Shown: positions 45,103 through 56,764 of the stretch, piece after piece
Position numbering within the stretch: the stretch's first letter is position 1
Layout: every line of letters begins with the position of its first letter
Source of the DNA: Bonia amplexicaulis
Lineage: Eukaryota; Streptophyta; Magnoliopsida; Poales; Poaceae
Direction of reading: 5' to 3'
NCBI GenBank assembly: GCA_036346245.1
Contig: CM070742.1
Span: 932,501-996,500, forward strand
Length of the DNA stretch: 64,000 nucleotides
Made by a program: the position numbers and the translations under genes
Notes under the pieces: model-generated
The model's database searches: none
What the model saw: only the letters and a program-made list of their open reading frames with translations
Told to the model about the DNA's origin: nothing

Positions 45103-47206
45103 ATCTCCTCGTTGTTGGTGATTGGTGACATACCGATTCAACACGATTGCGAATAATTGAATTTAAATCAACTTGTTCATATATGAACCACACAAGTTTT
45201 ATATACTAAAGGGATACGTTTCAAAGTAAAAATTCTTAATATATATGGATGGAGAACAAGGATCAATATGAATGATACCTCAAAATATAGAGTGAACTCC
45301 CCTAAATGTGTGCATACAAGAATCTAAGTTGGAACAATATGTACATATCCAAGTATGACTTGAATTGGAGTTCAACCTATATTTTGGATCCAAGGAATAC
45401 AACAATTGAATAAAAGACAATTAAGTCTACAGAATGTATAACATGCATTTACAAGATCCATAAACCATTTTGGGCGAACAGATAAAACAATATCGTAATA
45501 TTAATACTTTACCCTTTTTAAGCCAGCCCAAAATGTTTAATATGTTTTTCACTAAGAAGAACCCTTTTAGATAAAAACTCCTTACACAAAGGTTCTTCTC
45601 CTTGCCATCTCTTTCTTGTCCTTTGAGACACAAAGGTTTCTTCTACTCCCCCTAAATCTTTTGTAAATTCCATTTTGCAATTTCAATTTTACTAATGACC
45701 AATTTGCAATTATAGATTTCTCTCCCCTTTGTCATCAAGCACCAAAACATCTTCTTTCGTCTATATTTGTCCAAGAGTGATTCTTGTGGTATTTTTCTTT
45801 TGGATGAAACTCTTTTCCATGAAAACTCACTTGAATACTCAATTTGTATATGATGCCATGAGTAAACGATATCACTTTTAAGTAGCTTCCAATTTGACAC
45901 ATATACCACTTGTAGGGACAATTGATTTTTGGCACTTGATTTTCTCTTGAAAAATTGAAATCCACTTGTGAGCACCACTTGAAGATATCACTTGAACAAT
46001 GAGGGTATCCCTTGTAAACCACTTGGTTGGCAAGGAAAGAATTAGATGAAGCAAATGCCAAGGTCAAGATGGTCAAAATTGCGATCTCTTGAGAGAATCC
46101 ACCTGTAAATATCACAAATATGATCATGGTGGCATTTGGAATCAAGGAAATCACGTGAGGGTAACTAGCAAGGAAAAACAGGATCAACTTGACTTAGGAA
46201 GCAACAAAAATAGTTGAAGGAGATGGAAATCAACAAATGACACAAAATCAACCAAACTTCCCAGGTCCCGGTCAGACTGGCTTCTAAGGGGGGACCTACC
46301 GCTGGGTAGGACCATCCGATAGCTGAGGGGGTCCGATCAGACTGGGGTGCAACATAATGAGCACCGAAGAATGAAATTTGAGGAGGAGAAATTAGATAGT
46401 GTTGTAATTTTCCCCAAAACTTCCACAAAGGAATACAAACTACTTTTTGGAGGATTTCCAACTATATGCCAAATATAAATTCCTTTTGAAGATAGATTTT
46501 ATCCAAATTATGCTTTCATTTTACAAAACAAGCTCATTTTCAAGAAAATTCTTTAAGATTGCCAAAATGAGCATGTGTGGATATTTTGAGGATCCATTTG
46601 CTTGTATAAGTTACAAATACCCTTGTGGACCAATATATTTCAATATTTTTGGCACAAATAGCAAAACACATTTTGCATCTAATTTTCAAAGATATACTAA
46701 TAATTTTGAATTTTTTGACTTTTGGCTAAAAGGCTCAATTTTGGAAATTCAATACCACCACTTAATTAATTTAGCCACACTTAAGGATGTGATATTCATG
46801 ATTGTGAGTTAGCACTCTCCTTTAATGTGCCACTACCCATCTTACTCAAGATTGCAATAATAAAGTTTTTGAACAAAAGCGAGAACACACTTTTGAAATA
46901 GATTTTCATGCAATGCAGCCTACACAAGCTAGAGGCTAAATACTTCAATGTGGATACTTGTTACTAAGATATCATTGATTCATGATGTGAGATGATTATC
47001 CTCAAGTTTGGTTCCAATTTTGCACATGGTGGAGTTCACCTCTTCATGAAGGAGCCAAGCTTCTAATGCTTCTCTAAGTACCTATTAAGCATTTAAGCAT
47101 TTTGTTGGTACCCAAACTCGGTTGGATCCATGGATGTTAGTCACAAGAGATTTGGGCACCCAAATGGTCCTAGCAATAGACTTATGTGAACTAACACATC
47201 TAGCAA
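45103..47206 (-). other. Element L internal 5, 3' non-gag part
   Basis: About 2.1 kb between the PPT and gag. It contains an open minus-strand frame of 150 codons (45735-46187) with a hydrophobic N-terminal half (HVISLIPNATMIIFVIFTGG, FLANQ), whose counterparts occur in internal copies 1, 2 and 6 in damaged form. A GGTCAGACCG-type cluster lies at about 46265-46350. No pol domain was found. Confidence 0.75.
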
Positions 47207-48339
47207 TCACCTTGCCATTTCTATCCTTCCAAAGCAAGTATTGATCATTTTAAAGAGTAGGCTTGGGAGTTTTACCCATTGGACACTCTTTGCCAATGTG
47301 TAAATTTTCCCGTCAATTGTAGCAAGTTTGGCCTTTGGTTCCCTTTCTTGTCTTGTTATCTTGCTCATTGCCGGCATGCCTCTTGCTTGATGATCTTGAC
47401 TTGTCATCCACTTGGCTAGGGCACACCGATGCATAGTGTCCCTTCTCATTGTTTTCAAAGCACTTGATGTTCTTCATGTGTCTTGCATTGTGCTTTGTTT
47501 TGCTCTTATCCCTCTTGGAGATGAAGCCAATTCTTCTCTTGTTGTCTGATTTCCTTTGATTGCTTAAGAGTTTGTCAAGAGAGGCCTTCCCATTATAACA
47601 CCTTTCCAAGTCATTGTTCAATTTCGTGACTTGGGCCTTGTGCTCTTCATTTTCCTCTACAAGGTTAGTCTCACAATGAGGAAATAGAGGTATCCAATTT
47701 AGAGCAACAAGGCATGTCAATTAAATCATTGCAAGAGGTGGATATGCTAACCTTAGATGAAATGAAAGGGATAGGAGCCATGCACGGCATGTCATCTAGT
47801 AGATCACATGTAATGCCTATATCCACCTTGGGCTTGGTGAGGTCCTTGAGAAGGAGAGTCTCATGAGCTTCCTTTAGCTCCTCACAAGAATTTTTTTATT
47901 ACTGTTGGCCATAAAGCAATGAGGTGATGTGGATGGGCTTGTGGAATCATCGTTGTCGGAGCTAGACATTGAGCACTCTTCTCCCGACATGCACTCTTCT
48001 ATGCAATTATCCTTGGTTGAGGTGGACCTTTCATAAGTTTGTTGAGGTTGTGTCCACATTTCATGAGTGCTCTTGAGATCGCATACATCATTGAACACCT
48101 CTACACTTAAATGCACTAAATAAAGCATTAATTGCTTGAGTGTCAAGACATAAGTTTTTCTCTTCCTCATTTGTTGGAGCAAGAGGATCTATAGGAGGAG
48201 AAAAACCCACATGTACAATTTGTCATATTTTAGTGCTCATGGACTTAAAGTAACATGACATACAGATTTTCCAATGAGTATAATTTGTACCATTAAATTG
48301 ATGTGTCTCACTGAGGTGCACTATACCAGTAGTCATCAT
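47207..48339 (-). pseudogene. gag: Element L gag, internal copy 5
   Basis: The start codons ATG ATG are at 48339 (MMTTGIVHLSETHQFNGTNY, a DUF4219-type start followed by THWKICMSCYF). UBN2-type DLKSTHEMWTQPQQTYERST lies in 47874-48182, an acidic/serine region follows, then frame 47313-47720 with a coiled-coil-like EENEEHKAQVTKLNNDLERC and the knuckle CFENNEKGHYASVC (second Cys to Asn). The last frame (47207-47458) overlaps it. There is an in-frame stop soon after the start and at least two frameshifts. No protease follows. Confidence 0.85.
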
Positions 48340-48380
48340 CCTTTACTTTCTAGGCGGAGCCTAATAGAATGAGATACCAA

Positions 48381-48392
48381 GCTCTGATATCA
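48381..48392 (-). other. PBS of LTR-D
   Basis: GCTCTGATATCA on the plus strand, one change from the canonical complement of the initiator-Met PBS. Confidence 0.82.
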
Positions 48393-48394
48393 CT

Positions 48395-50595
48395 TGTAAG
48401 GTCGAGGAGGCCAACTAGAGGGGGTGAGTAGGTGCTTGTAAAATTCTCTTTGGGTAAAACCATGTTTACATGCAGAAGTGTAAATCAAATAGGTTTCGCA
48501 CAATTAATGCCTAAATCAACTAGTCTCACTAAATGCATCAACAACTTAAGTTTAAGTCAAAGTTTGCAATCCTAGAGTGACAAGAGAGCAATTCAATTCT
48601 AGGAATGCAAATTGAGCACAAGAAAGCAAACCACAATTGACACGGTCTCTTTTTACCGTGGTGTTCAGAGATTTGCCGGTCTTCCCTAGTCAATGTTGAG
48701 GTAAGCCCAAGCGAATTGGACTGGCTCCACGAATTAAATAAACCACCTCAAATCCACTAGTGGTAGCTCTTTCTCCCTCCAGGTAGGTGAGTTTCAACCT
48801 TCACAGCACTCCATGCCTTCTCACAAGCTTCTTGAGAACATCGCTGAACAACGATGCCTACACGCCGTCTAGGAGTCGGCAACCTCCAAGAGTACCAAGT
48901 CAAGCCTCTTGCTTGACTCTCACCAAGTGCAACACATGCACAAATGGATTCTCTATCCACTTATAGAAGCAACAAATGCAACTAGAGACTTCTCTCCTTG
49001 CTCACAAGGTGCAATACATACACAATTGAAAGAAGAGGCTCGCACTAGCTTAAGAGAATAAGATGGAATACATCAACTTTTCTCCCAACCAGCCATGGTG
49101 GGCATCTATAGCCCATACACAAAACTAGCCGTTGGGACAACATTTCAGCAAAAATAGTTGTGGCATGTACTACCGCCAACTAATGGCCAGTAGTACCGCC
49201 ATCCTCTGCAGCATTTAGAAAAATAGCCATTACAGCCCTTGCCCGTCCACACAAGGTCCAGCCCAACCATCGGCTGATCAGACTGCCAGGAAGGCTGGTC
49301 AGACCACTTGACCAAAGTCGCACAAAAATAGCGTTCTGGAGTAAGAAATCGGCACGCAAAGTGCGGTCATACCGCTTGGGCTGGTCAGATTGCTCGCATG
49401 GATCCGGTCAGACCGCCACGATGGTCGGTCATACCGCCAACCGGTCATACCGCTTGCATGGAGCTGGTCAGACTACCCTTGCACGACAATGCTGAAAATT
49501 CCCCAGCGGTACAACTGTCAACACATGTTCGGTCACTGCGCTGTCCAGTCAGACCAGCCAACACATGGTGGTCATATCGTTGTGTAATTTCCAGCAGGGA
49601 CAGTGATGCATGACAAATTTGCAAAACACATTCGCAAATCGTAGTACCATGCACACAAGGATTAAAACATGATTCATGACAAGGTGCAAAACACATTTAC
49701 ACTTTAGAATCATGACTAAAGGTTGAGGGACATAGACTCAAACTATTTGCAAAACACATTCGAAAACTTAAGTCACATGTTACAAGGATTATACATGAGA
49801 TTCAACTATTTGCAAAACACATTTGCAAACCTTAGCATCATGCAACAAGGAGTAGGTGAATGGGCTTCAACCATTTGTAAAAACATATTTGCAAACTTTA
49901 GTTGCATGCTAAAAGGATTAGATGCATGAATCTCAACTATTTGCAAAACACGTTCGCAAATAAGAGCATCATGCCACAAAGAGCTAGAGAAAGTGATATT
50001 GAGCTATCAATACATGATGAGATTCAAGCTACTAGACAAGACCCCTCATAATAGTACGGCAACCTACACTAGCAATCCGGTCTCCTAACCAAACACCGAG
50101 ATCGGTAAGAGACTAGGAACATATTCTTAGCCTATGCTAGTTATATATTTGCTTTGTGCATTATCTTGAAGCTTGGTAGTGAACACCTTCACTTCAAGTA
50201 CGAGTCCTTGTCTTGATGTGCATCTAACACATAATGCATCCTCTTGATGTAATGGCCTTTAACACATGAAGCCATCCACCACTTCGAGATCTCGACTTGA
50301 TAACTATCAACACATGACCATCTTTCATTCTAAACCTTGACTTGATGACCATGAACACAAGATGCCATCCAAGGTGTTCGTCATCATGGGACCTTACCTG
50401 TTTCACACACTCAATGAAAATTGTTAATCCCACATACGGTTGTCATCAATTTCCAAAACTCACCATTAACACATAATGGTGGGGCTAGATTCTTCAATCT
50501 CTACCTTTTTGATAATTGATGGCAACACAAAAATTCATTTGTTACAAATCACCAAAACTCGTTAGTAAGATATAATGGAGTGTCCAAATCCTTCA
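48395..50595 (-). repeat. Element L LTR-D
   Basis: 2201 bp, TGTAAGGTCGAGGAGG...AAATCCTTCA. A PBS abuts the left edge and a PPT (minus AGAAAGGGGGAGAC) the right edge, so it is shared by internal copies 5 and 6. It contains the GGTCAGACC cluster (49250-49590), the minisatellite (49610-49980), a decayed TATA box near 49104 and the duplicated inner PPT-like sequence near 50495. Confidence 0.87.
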
Positions 50596-52936
50596 GTCTC
50601 CCCCTTTCTGGTGATTGGTGACAAACTAATTCAACACGATTACAAATAATTGAATTTAATGAACTTGAGGATATATGAACAACACAAGCTTTATGTACAC
50701 AAGGGATACGTTTCAAAGTAAGGATCCTTAATATATATAGATGGAGAACAAGGATCAATACGAACAAAACCTCAAAATATAGAGTGAACTCCCCCCTAAA
50801 TATGTGCATACAAGAATGTGAGCTTGAACAATATGCACATATCCAAGTTTGACTAGAAGTGGAGTTCAGCCTATATTTTGGATCCAAGGAATGCAACAAT
50901 TAAATAAAAGACAATTAAGCATAGAGAATGTAAAACATGAATTTACAAGATCCATAAACCATTTTTGGTGAATAGATAAAATAGTTTTCCCAATATTAAT
51001 GTTTACCCCTTTTTGAGCCAGTCCAAAATGTCCAATATGTTTTTCACTAAGAAAAACCCTTTTAGGGAAAAACTCCCTCTTACACAAAGGTTCTTCTCCT
51101 TGTCACAAAAGGTTTTTTCTACCCCCTAAATCTTATGTAAACTCCAATTTGCAATTTCAACTTTACTAATGACCAATTTGAAATTGTAGATTTCTCTCCC
51201 GCTTTCTCATCAAGCACCAAAACTTCTTCTTTTCTCTATGTTTATCCAACAATGATTCTTATGGTATTTTCCTTTTGGATGAAACTATTTTTCGTGAAAA
51301 CTCACTTGAACACTCAATTTGTATATAATGCCATGAGTAAAAGATATCACTTGTAAGTAACTTCCAATTTGACACATATATTGCTTGTAGGGACAATTGA
51401 TTTTGGGCACTTGATTTTCTCTTGAAAAATTGAAATTCACTTGTGAGCACCACTTGAAGATATCACTTGAACAATGAGGGTATCACTTATAAACAACTTG
51501 AAAAACTTGAATTCAGACAACTAGGAGAGAGCTTGAGTTTGGTCACAGAAATTTGGTTGGCAAGGAAAGAATTAGATGAAGGAAATGCCAAGATCAAGAT
51601 GATCAAAATTGGTACCTGTTGAGAAAATACCACCTGTAAGTATCACAAATATGATCACGATGGCATTTGGAATTAAGGAAATCACTTCAGGGTTGCTAGC
51701 AAAGAAAATAAGGATCAACTTGACTTGGGAAGCAACAAAAAATGGCTCAAGGAGATGGAAATCAACAAATGAGACAGCATCAGCCAAACTTCCCAGGTTC
51801 AAACCAACTTCAAAGGGCAGTCTGACCGCTGTGAAGGATTGGTTCGACCGCTGGGAAGGACCGTTCAGACTGATGAGGGGGTCCGGTCAGACTGGGGTGC
51901 AACAAATGCACACCGAAGAATGAAATTTGAGGAGAAATTAGATAGTGATGTAATTTGCTCCAAAAATTTCAGAAAGGAACATAAACTGCTTTTGGTGCAT
52001 TTCCAACTATGTGCCAAAGATAAATTCCTTTTGAAGATAGTTTTTAACCAAATTATGCTTTCATTTTGCAAAACTAGCTTATTTTCAAGAAAATTCTTCA
52101 GGATTGCCAACATGGGCATGTGAGGGTATTTTGAGCATCTATTTGCATGTATAAATTATAAATACCCTTGTGAACCAATATGTGTGAATATTTTTGGCTC
52201 AAATGGCAAAACTCACTTAAGTGCTAGATTGTGACCACTTAGGTTAAACTAGAATTTTGGATGAGTTTCAAAGCTAAATAAATTTTGTTTGGCCGGTTTT
52301 TTGGAAAACTTTTGAATACCAAAATTGTTTAGAATAGCCAACTCTAGATTTTTGGTATTGAACACTTTTTCAAATTCCTTGTAGAAAAGATTTTGGGCAA
52401 TTTTTTAGTTCAAAGCCAAAAGAAGATACTATTTAGCTAGTTTTGGGTTAGAAACTCATTTTTCATGAGCATAATTATTCTAAAATCAAAATCTCTGGGA
52501 AACCTTTGAAATGCATTTGTATATGTTTTGCATCTAGTTTTTCAAAGATATACTAATAATTTTTAAAATTTTGACTTTTGGCTAAAAGGCTCAAATTTGG
52601 AAATTAAATACTAGCACTTAATTAATTTGGGCACACTTAGAGATGTGATATACATAATTATGATTTAGCACTCCCCGTTAATATGCCACTGCCCATCTTG
52701 CTCGAGATTGCAATAAGGAAGTTTTTGAACAAGAGCAAGAACACACTTGAAAAAAATTTCATGCAATGCAACCTACACAAGGCTAGAGGCTAGATACTTA
52801 AATATGAATACTTGTTACTGCGATAGCATTGATTCATGATGTGAAATGATGATCCTCAAGCTTGGTTACAATTTTGCACATGGTGGAGTCCCCCTCTTGA
52901 TGGAGCCAAGCTTCCAATGCTTCTCTAAGTACGCAT
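50596..52936 (-). other. Element L internal 6 (truncated)
   Basis: PPT and 2.3 kb of the non-gag part, including a frame (51572-51802) related to the hydrophobic segment of copy 5 (PEVISLIPNAIVIIFVILTGG) and a GGTCAGACC cluster (about 51800-51900). It stops at 52936 just before gag, where Copia-F begins. Confidence 0.82.
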
Positions 52937-53873
52937 TGTTACAATCTAAACATTTCAATTCTATTAGATGAATACCAATAGGTTTATATAGTACAGTACA
53001 ACTCTAGGACTAATGGGCCTAGTGGGCCATATATACATTTATACATAACACCCCCTCGAACTCAACATGGGTTAGGAGGATGTGAAACATGGAGTTTGGA
53101 GATATAGAAGTGATGTTGCTATCTAGTTTGAGCCTTGGTGAAGAAATCAGTAACTTGAATATCAGATTGCACATACTAGAGAGCAATAGTCTTCTGTTAA
53201 CAATGAGAATGTGTAAAGGACGCATCCATAGCAATGTGCTTAGTAAGGTCATGCCTCATTGGATCAGTAGCAATCTATATAGCACTAGTGTTGTCACACA
53301 GAAGACCCGCTCCCCCTAAATTTCCTGCAAATCACCATGAAGAAAAGCATTTTTCACATCCATCTTAGAGATTGTCCAAGAGCAAACATCAGCCACAACA
53401 ATGAGTGTGCAAACAATTGTCATATGAGCAATAGGAGCAAATGTTTCATCATAATCACGACCATGTGCCTCCTAAAAACGAGCAACAAGTTGAGCCTTGT
53501 ACCTCTCAACGGAGCTGTCGGGCTTGGTCTTAACCATAAACACCCACTTGCAAGTAATAGGAACAACATGAGCAGGTAAAGGAACAAGATCCCACGTACC
53601 AGTACGATCCAAAGCAACCAACTCAACCATGTGCCTCCTAAAAATGAGCAACAAGTTGAGCCTTGTACCTCTCAATGGAGCTGATAATCACAACCATGTG
53701 CCTCCTAAAAACGAGCAACAAGTTGAGCCTTGTACCTCTCAATGGAGCTGTCGGACTTGGTCTTAACCATAAACACCCACTTGCAAGTAATAGGAACAGC
53801 ATGAGCAGGTAAAGGAACAAGATCCCACGTACCAGTACGATCCAAAGCAACCAACTCAACCATAGCTTACTAC
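52937..53873 (-). mobile_element. Copia-F fragment
   Basis: 3' LTR 52937-53050 (114 bp, TGTTACAATCTAAA...ATACATAACA) with a minus-strand PPT (GTTCGAGGGGG), then about 0.8 kb of RNase H and RT remnants. The 5' part is missing; the fragment ends where Copia-G starts. No TSD can be assigned. Confidence 0.8.
53300..53870 (-). pseudogene. pol: Copia-F RT N-terminus with internal tandem duplication
   Basis: On the minus strand the RT start CKWVFMVKTKPDSSVERYKA with AQLVARF is read twice (about 53463-53635 and 53700-53870). A third partial copy (about 53636-53690) carries only the RYKAQLVARF end. The repeat period is about 235 bases overall. RNase H-type remnants lie at 53090-53300. The regions between RT motifs are deleted. 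Confidence 0.8.
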
Positions 53874-54129
53874 TGTTATGAATAGCCCTTGTTTTCATTA
53901 TGAGGCCAATGGGCCAATGTATATACAAGTAAAGGTATTGCATATATGTAGAATACCCCATACAATAGGGAAAATATATAGCTAATAATACACATCTAAC
54001 ACCCCCTCAAATTCATGGTGGATTAACATGAAGTTTGGAGAGAAGCTGTGTTGGGCTCTGGCCTGTGCCTTCATGAAGAAGTCTGCCAACTGAAGCTCTC
54101 AAGGTACATACTGAAGAGTAATAACCTGG

Positions 54130-55420
54130 TCCTACACCCATGTCCGTATGTAAGAAGCATCAACACCAATATGCTTGGTAAGCTCATGCTTCACCAGATC
54201 TTTAGCAATGCTAATAGCACCTGTACTGTCAGACAAAAGAGTTGGTATAGAAACATAAACACCAAAATCTTCAAGTAAACACCATAGCCAAGTATCCTCC
54301 ACAGTCAACAAAGCTATAGCTCGCAACTCAGCCTCAACACTCGTAGAGAAACTACTATCTGCTTCTTAGTCTTCCAAGCAATGAGAGAACTACAGAGAAA
54401 AACAAAATAGGCAGAGAGACAGGCGATCAGAGTGATCGCTACCCTAGGTGGCATCAGAATATGCCTGGAAATGTAAAAAGCTCGAGCGAGGGAAAAGAGA
54501 CAGTGAGTGATTGTTCCACTAAGATATCGTAGAACATGAAGATGATTACAGTGGAGTTGAGTGGGAGCAGAGATAAAATGACTCAAGATATGCAGAGGAT
54601 ACGAAATGTTAGGATGAGTGACACTATGATAAACAAGACTCCCAATAAGGTGACGATAGCGAGTAGGATCAGTAAGAGGTTCACCATCAGTGGCTGAAGA
54701 TGAACATTAAGCTCCCTAGGAGTCTCAGTTTTGCACTAATCAGTAAGAGAAGCACGATCAAGAAAATCCTGGATATACTTTTCTTGGGACAGATAGAAGT
54801 CCTCAGGCGTAAAAATAACCTCAATCCCAAGAAATTAGCGAAAAGGACCCAGATTAGACATGAGAAACTGCTAAGATGCTCCTTAACAAAACTGATGTAC
54901 TGAGAATCATCTTCAGTAATGATCATAGCATCAACATATAAAGGAAGAAGCGTTCGACCACAAGGCGAAAAGTGAATAAAAAGAGCAGGATGAGCACTGG
55001 CAGAGAAACCAGTCGCAGTGATAACAAAAGAGAAACGATCAAACCAGGCACAAGGAGCTTGCTTAAGGCCGTAAAGAGATCGGCGAAGGTGACAAACCAT
55101 ACCCTCAGGAGCAAAATACCCCGGTGGTTGCTGCATATAAATCTCCTCACGTAGCTCACCATTGAGAATGTCATTCTTGACATCAACTTGAGAGATGGAC
55201 CATGATCGAACATACGCTATAGTAAGAAGAGTGCGAATAGTGGTCTTGTGAGCCACAAGAGCAAAAGTTTCATCATAATCACGACCATACTCCTGCTAAA
55301 AACCACATGCCACGAGACGAGCCTTGTAGCGCTCAAAAAAACCATCAGAGCGGGTCTTAACCTATAGACCCACTTGCACATGATAGGAGTAACACACGCA
55401 GGAAGAGGTACAACATCTCA
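54130..55420 (-). pseudogene. pol: Copia-G reverse transcriptase and RNase H
   Basis: Frame 54687-55256 holds SWSISQVDVKNDILNGELRE, LRRSLYGLKQAPCAWFDRF and LLPLYVDAMIITEDD. In the last, YVDD reads YVDA, so a catalytic Asp is lost. RNase H pieces (54314-54586 and 54132-54326) include SSLIAWKTKKQIVVS and AIALLTVEDTWLWCLL. Frameshifts separate them. It would have been the RT/RNase H of a Copia-A-type element. Confidence 0.87.
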
Positions 55421-55771
55421 TGTGCTAGTATGCTCAAGGGCAACGATCTCCTCTGCCATCACATGCTGACACTCCTGATGAACAACAACATCATGATAAG
55501 AAGTCAGTTCGGGAAGAGAGGCTGAATAGACTAGCGATCATGAAAAGCATATTGAGGAGAGGCCGAAGAAGATGACCCATCAAAAGAAGATGGCGCATCA
55601 GAAGAACCCTCAACTCATGAACAACGAGTGTAGTAGAGAGGATAAGAAGGAACAAGGCCAAGAGGAACCTCTGGAGGGGGTGCCGGAGGCGAAGGAGGTG
55701 CCAGCGGTGAAGGAGGCGCTGGCTGTGAAGGAGGCACTAGAGGCCAAAAGCTGTAGTGGTGGTGTGGTGAT
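55421..55771 (-). pseudogene. pol: Copia-G integrase-RT linker
   Basis: Proline/serine-rich linker in the same position as 9111-9180 of Copia-A, with repeated GAAGGAGG(C/T)GC words near 55690-55745. No full frame is kept. Confidence 0.7.
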
Positions 55772-56133
55772 TGATGAATAAGTCCTTGTACTGCGGTCTT
55801 TGTGGGGTGGGCACATGGTTCTTGTACAGCAGCTTTAGACTAGCATCTTAGACTAGCTTTAGGACAGCTTTAGACTAGCATCTAGGACTAGCTTTAGGAC
55901 AGCTTTTGACTAGCATCTAGGACTAGCTTTAGGACAGCTTTTGACTAGCATCTAGGACTAGCATCTTAGCATATGCTTGGCTGGTTCTCACCTATAATTT
56001 GTATCCCCAACCCCTCGGTTGGCATGGCATTGTCGAGAAATAAACCAAGAAAATTGCCCCATATCCAAGTGTCATCCTCTCCATGAGAGTAAGGATCTTG
56101 CTATCACCAAGAGCAAGAGTCCAAATACTAACA
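55772..56133 (+). repeat. Copia-D2 5' LTR
   Basis: 362 bp, TGATGAATAAGTCC...AATACTAACA. It holds about three extra copies of a roughly 36-bp U3 unit (AGCTTTAGGACAGCTTTTGA and ACTAGCATCTAGG) compared with the 296-bp 3' LTR. Confidence 0.93.
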
Positions 56134-56764
56134 AGTGGTATCGAGCTATACTATCCTCGTAGCTGAGCATCTCCTGCTCACATCCTTCTCGGCCTCGCAG
56201 GCTAGCTCAGTAGGTAGCAGCAGCAGCCCGGCCGTCCCGCTCACTCCTCTCCGAGACGGCAGGCGGCTCGTCGAAGCGAGCCTCTCCACGCAATGCCCCC
56301 CAGAGCGCGCCATGTCCGCAGAGCGATCTCGGCCTTTCGGTCGCCTCGAGCACGCGGCATCGCCAGACGGCCGAGCTCGCCAGCGCAGCGAGCAGCGAGC
56401 GAAGCGGCGGCAGATCGCTGCGGCGGCGGAAAAAGGCGTCAAGGCGGCACGGCGGGCCGGCGGCAACAGAGCGGAGGTGGAAGCGGCGGCGCGGCAGATG
56501 CAGCGTCGGCGGCGGAGGTCAAGGTTCTGCAGGCGGCGAATAAAGCAGCCCATCTCTGCGATGACAGCGCCAACAGAGGGAGGCGGCATGAAGCGCGAAG
56601 CATGCATCGCGCGCCACGAGCGCGGCGGCAGCCAGACGGCGCGGACGCGCGGTGGCGCTCTGAGGAGGCGCGACGGCGGCGGCGACGGGTCGTCGGCGCG
56701 GCCTTCACAGCGACGCGCTCTCCCGGTTCGCTACCGTGGTCACCACGAGTACCAGTCGTCGTCG
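56134..56764 (+). other. Copia-D2 PBS and GC-rich leader
   Basis: Same layout as Copia-D1. A 382-codon open frame (56135-57283) crosses leader and gag out of the gag frame and is not a gene. Confidence 0.75.

Larger units (their letters stand above)
5133..52936 (-). mobile_element. Tandem concatemer of element L (large gag-only LTR retrotransposon)
   Basis: After removal of nested insertions, this span reads LTR-A, internal 1, internal 2, LTR-B, internal 3 (leader only), LTR-C, internal 4, LTR-C2 remnant, internal 5, LTR-D, internal 6, all in minus orientation. LTR-C and LTR-D each have a PBS on the left edge and a PPT on the right edge, so each serves as the 5' LTR of one unit and the 3' LTR of the next. 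LTR-A has PPT only and unrelated DNA on its left, so it is the outer 3' end. Only gag is encoded; no pol was found in any copy. The right outer end is replaced by Copia-F. Confidence 0.8.
53874..55771 (-). mobile_element. Copia-G fragment (Copia-A family)
   Basis: 3' LTR 53874-54001 (128 bp, TGTTATGAATAGCC...CATCTAACA), PPT 54002-54012, then RNase H, RT and integrase-RT linker to 55771, where Copia-D2 is inserted. The expected continuation is not found after Copia-D2. Confidence 0.85.

Noticed and set aside
5133..52936. Reading each LTR of element L as an independent solo LTR or separate insertion
   Set aside because: PBS and PPT directly abut LTR-C and LTR-D on opposite sides, with internal sequence continuing on both sides and no TSDs between units.
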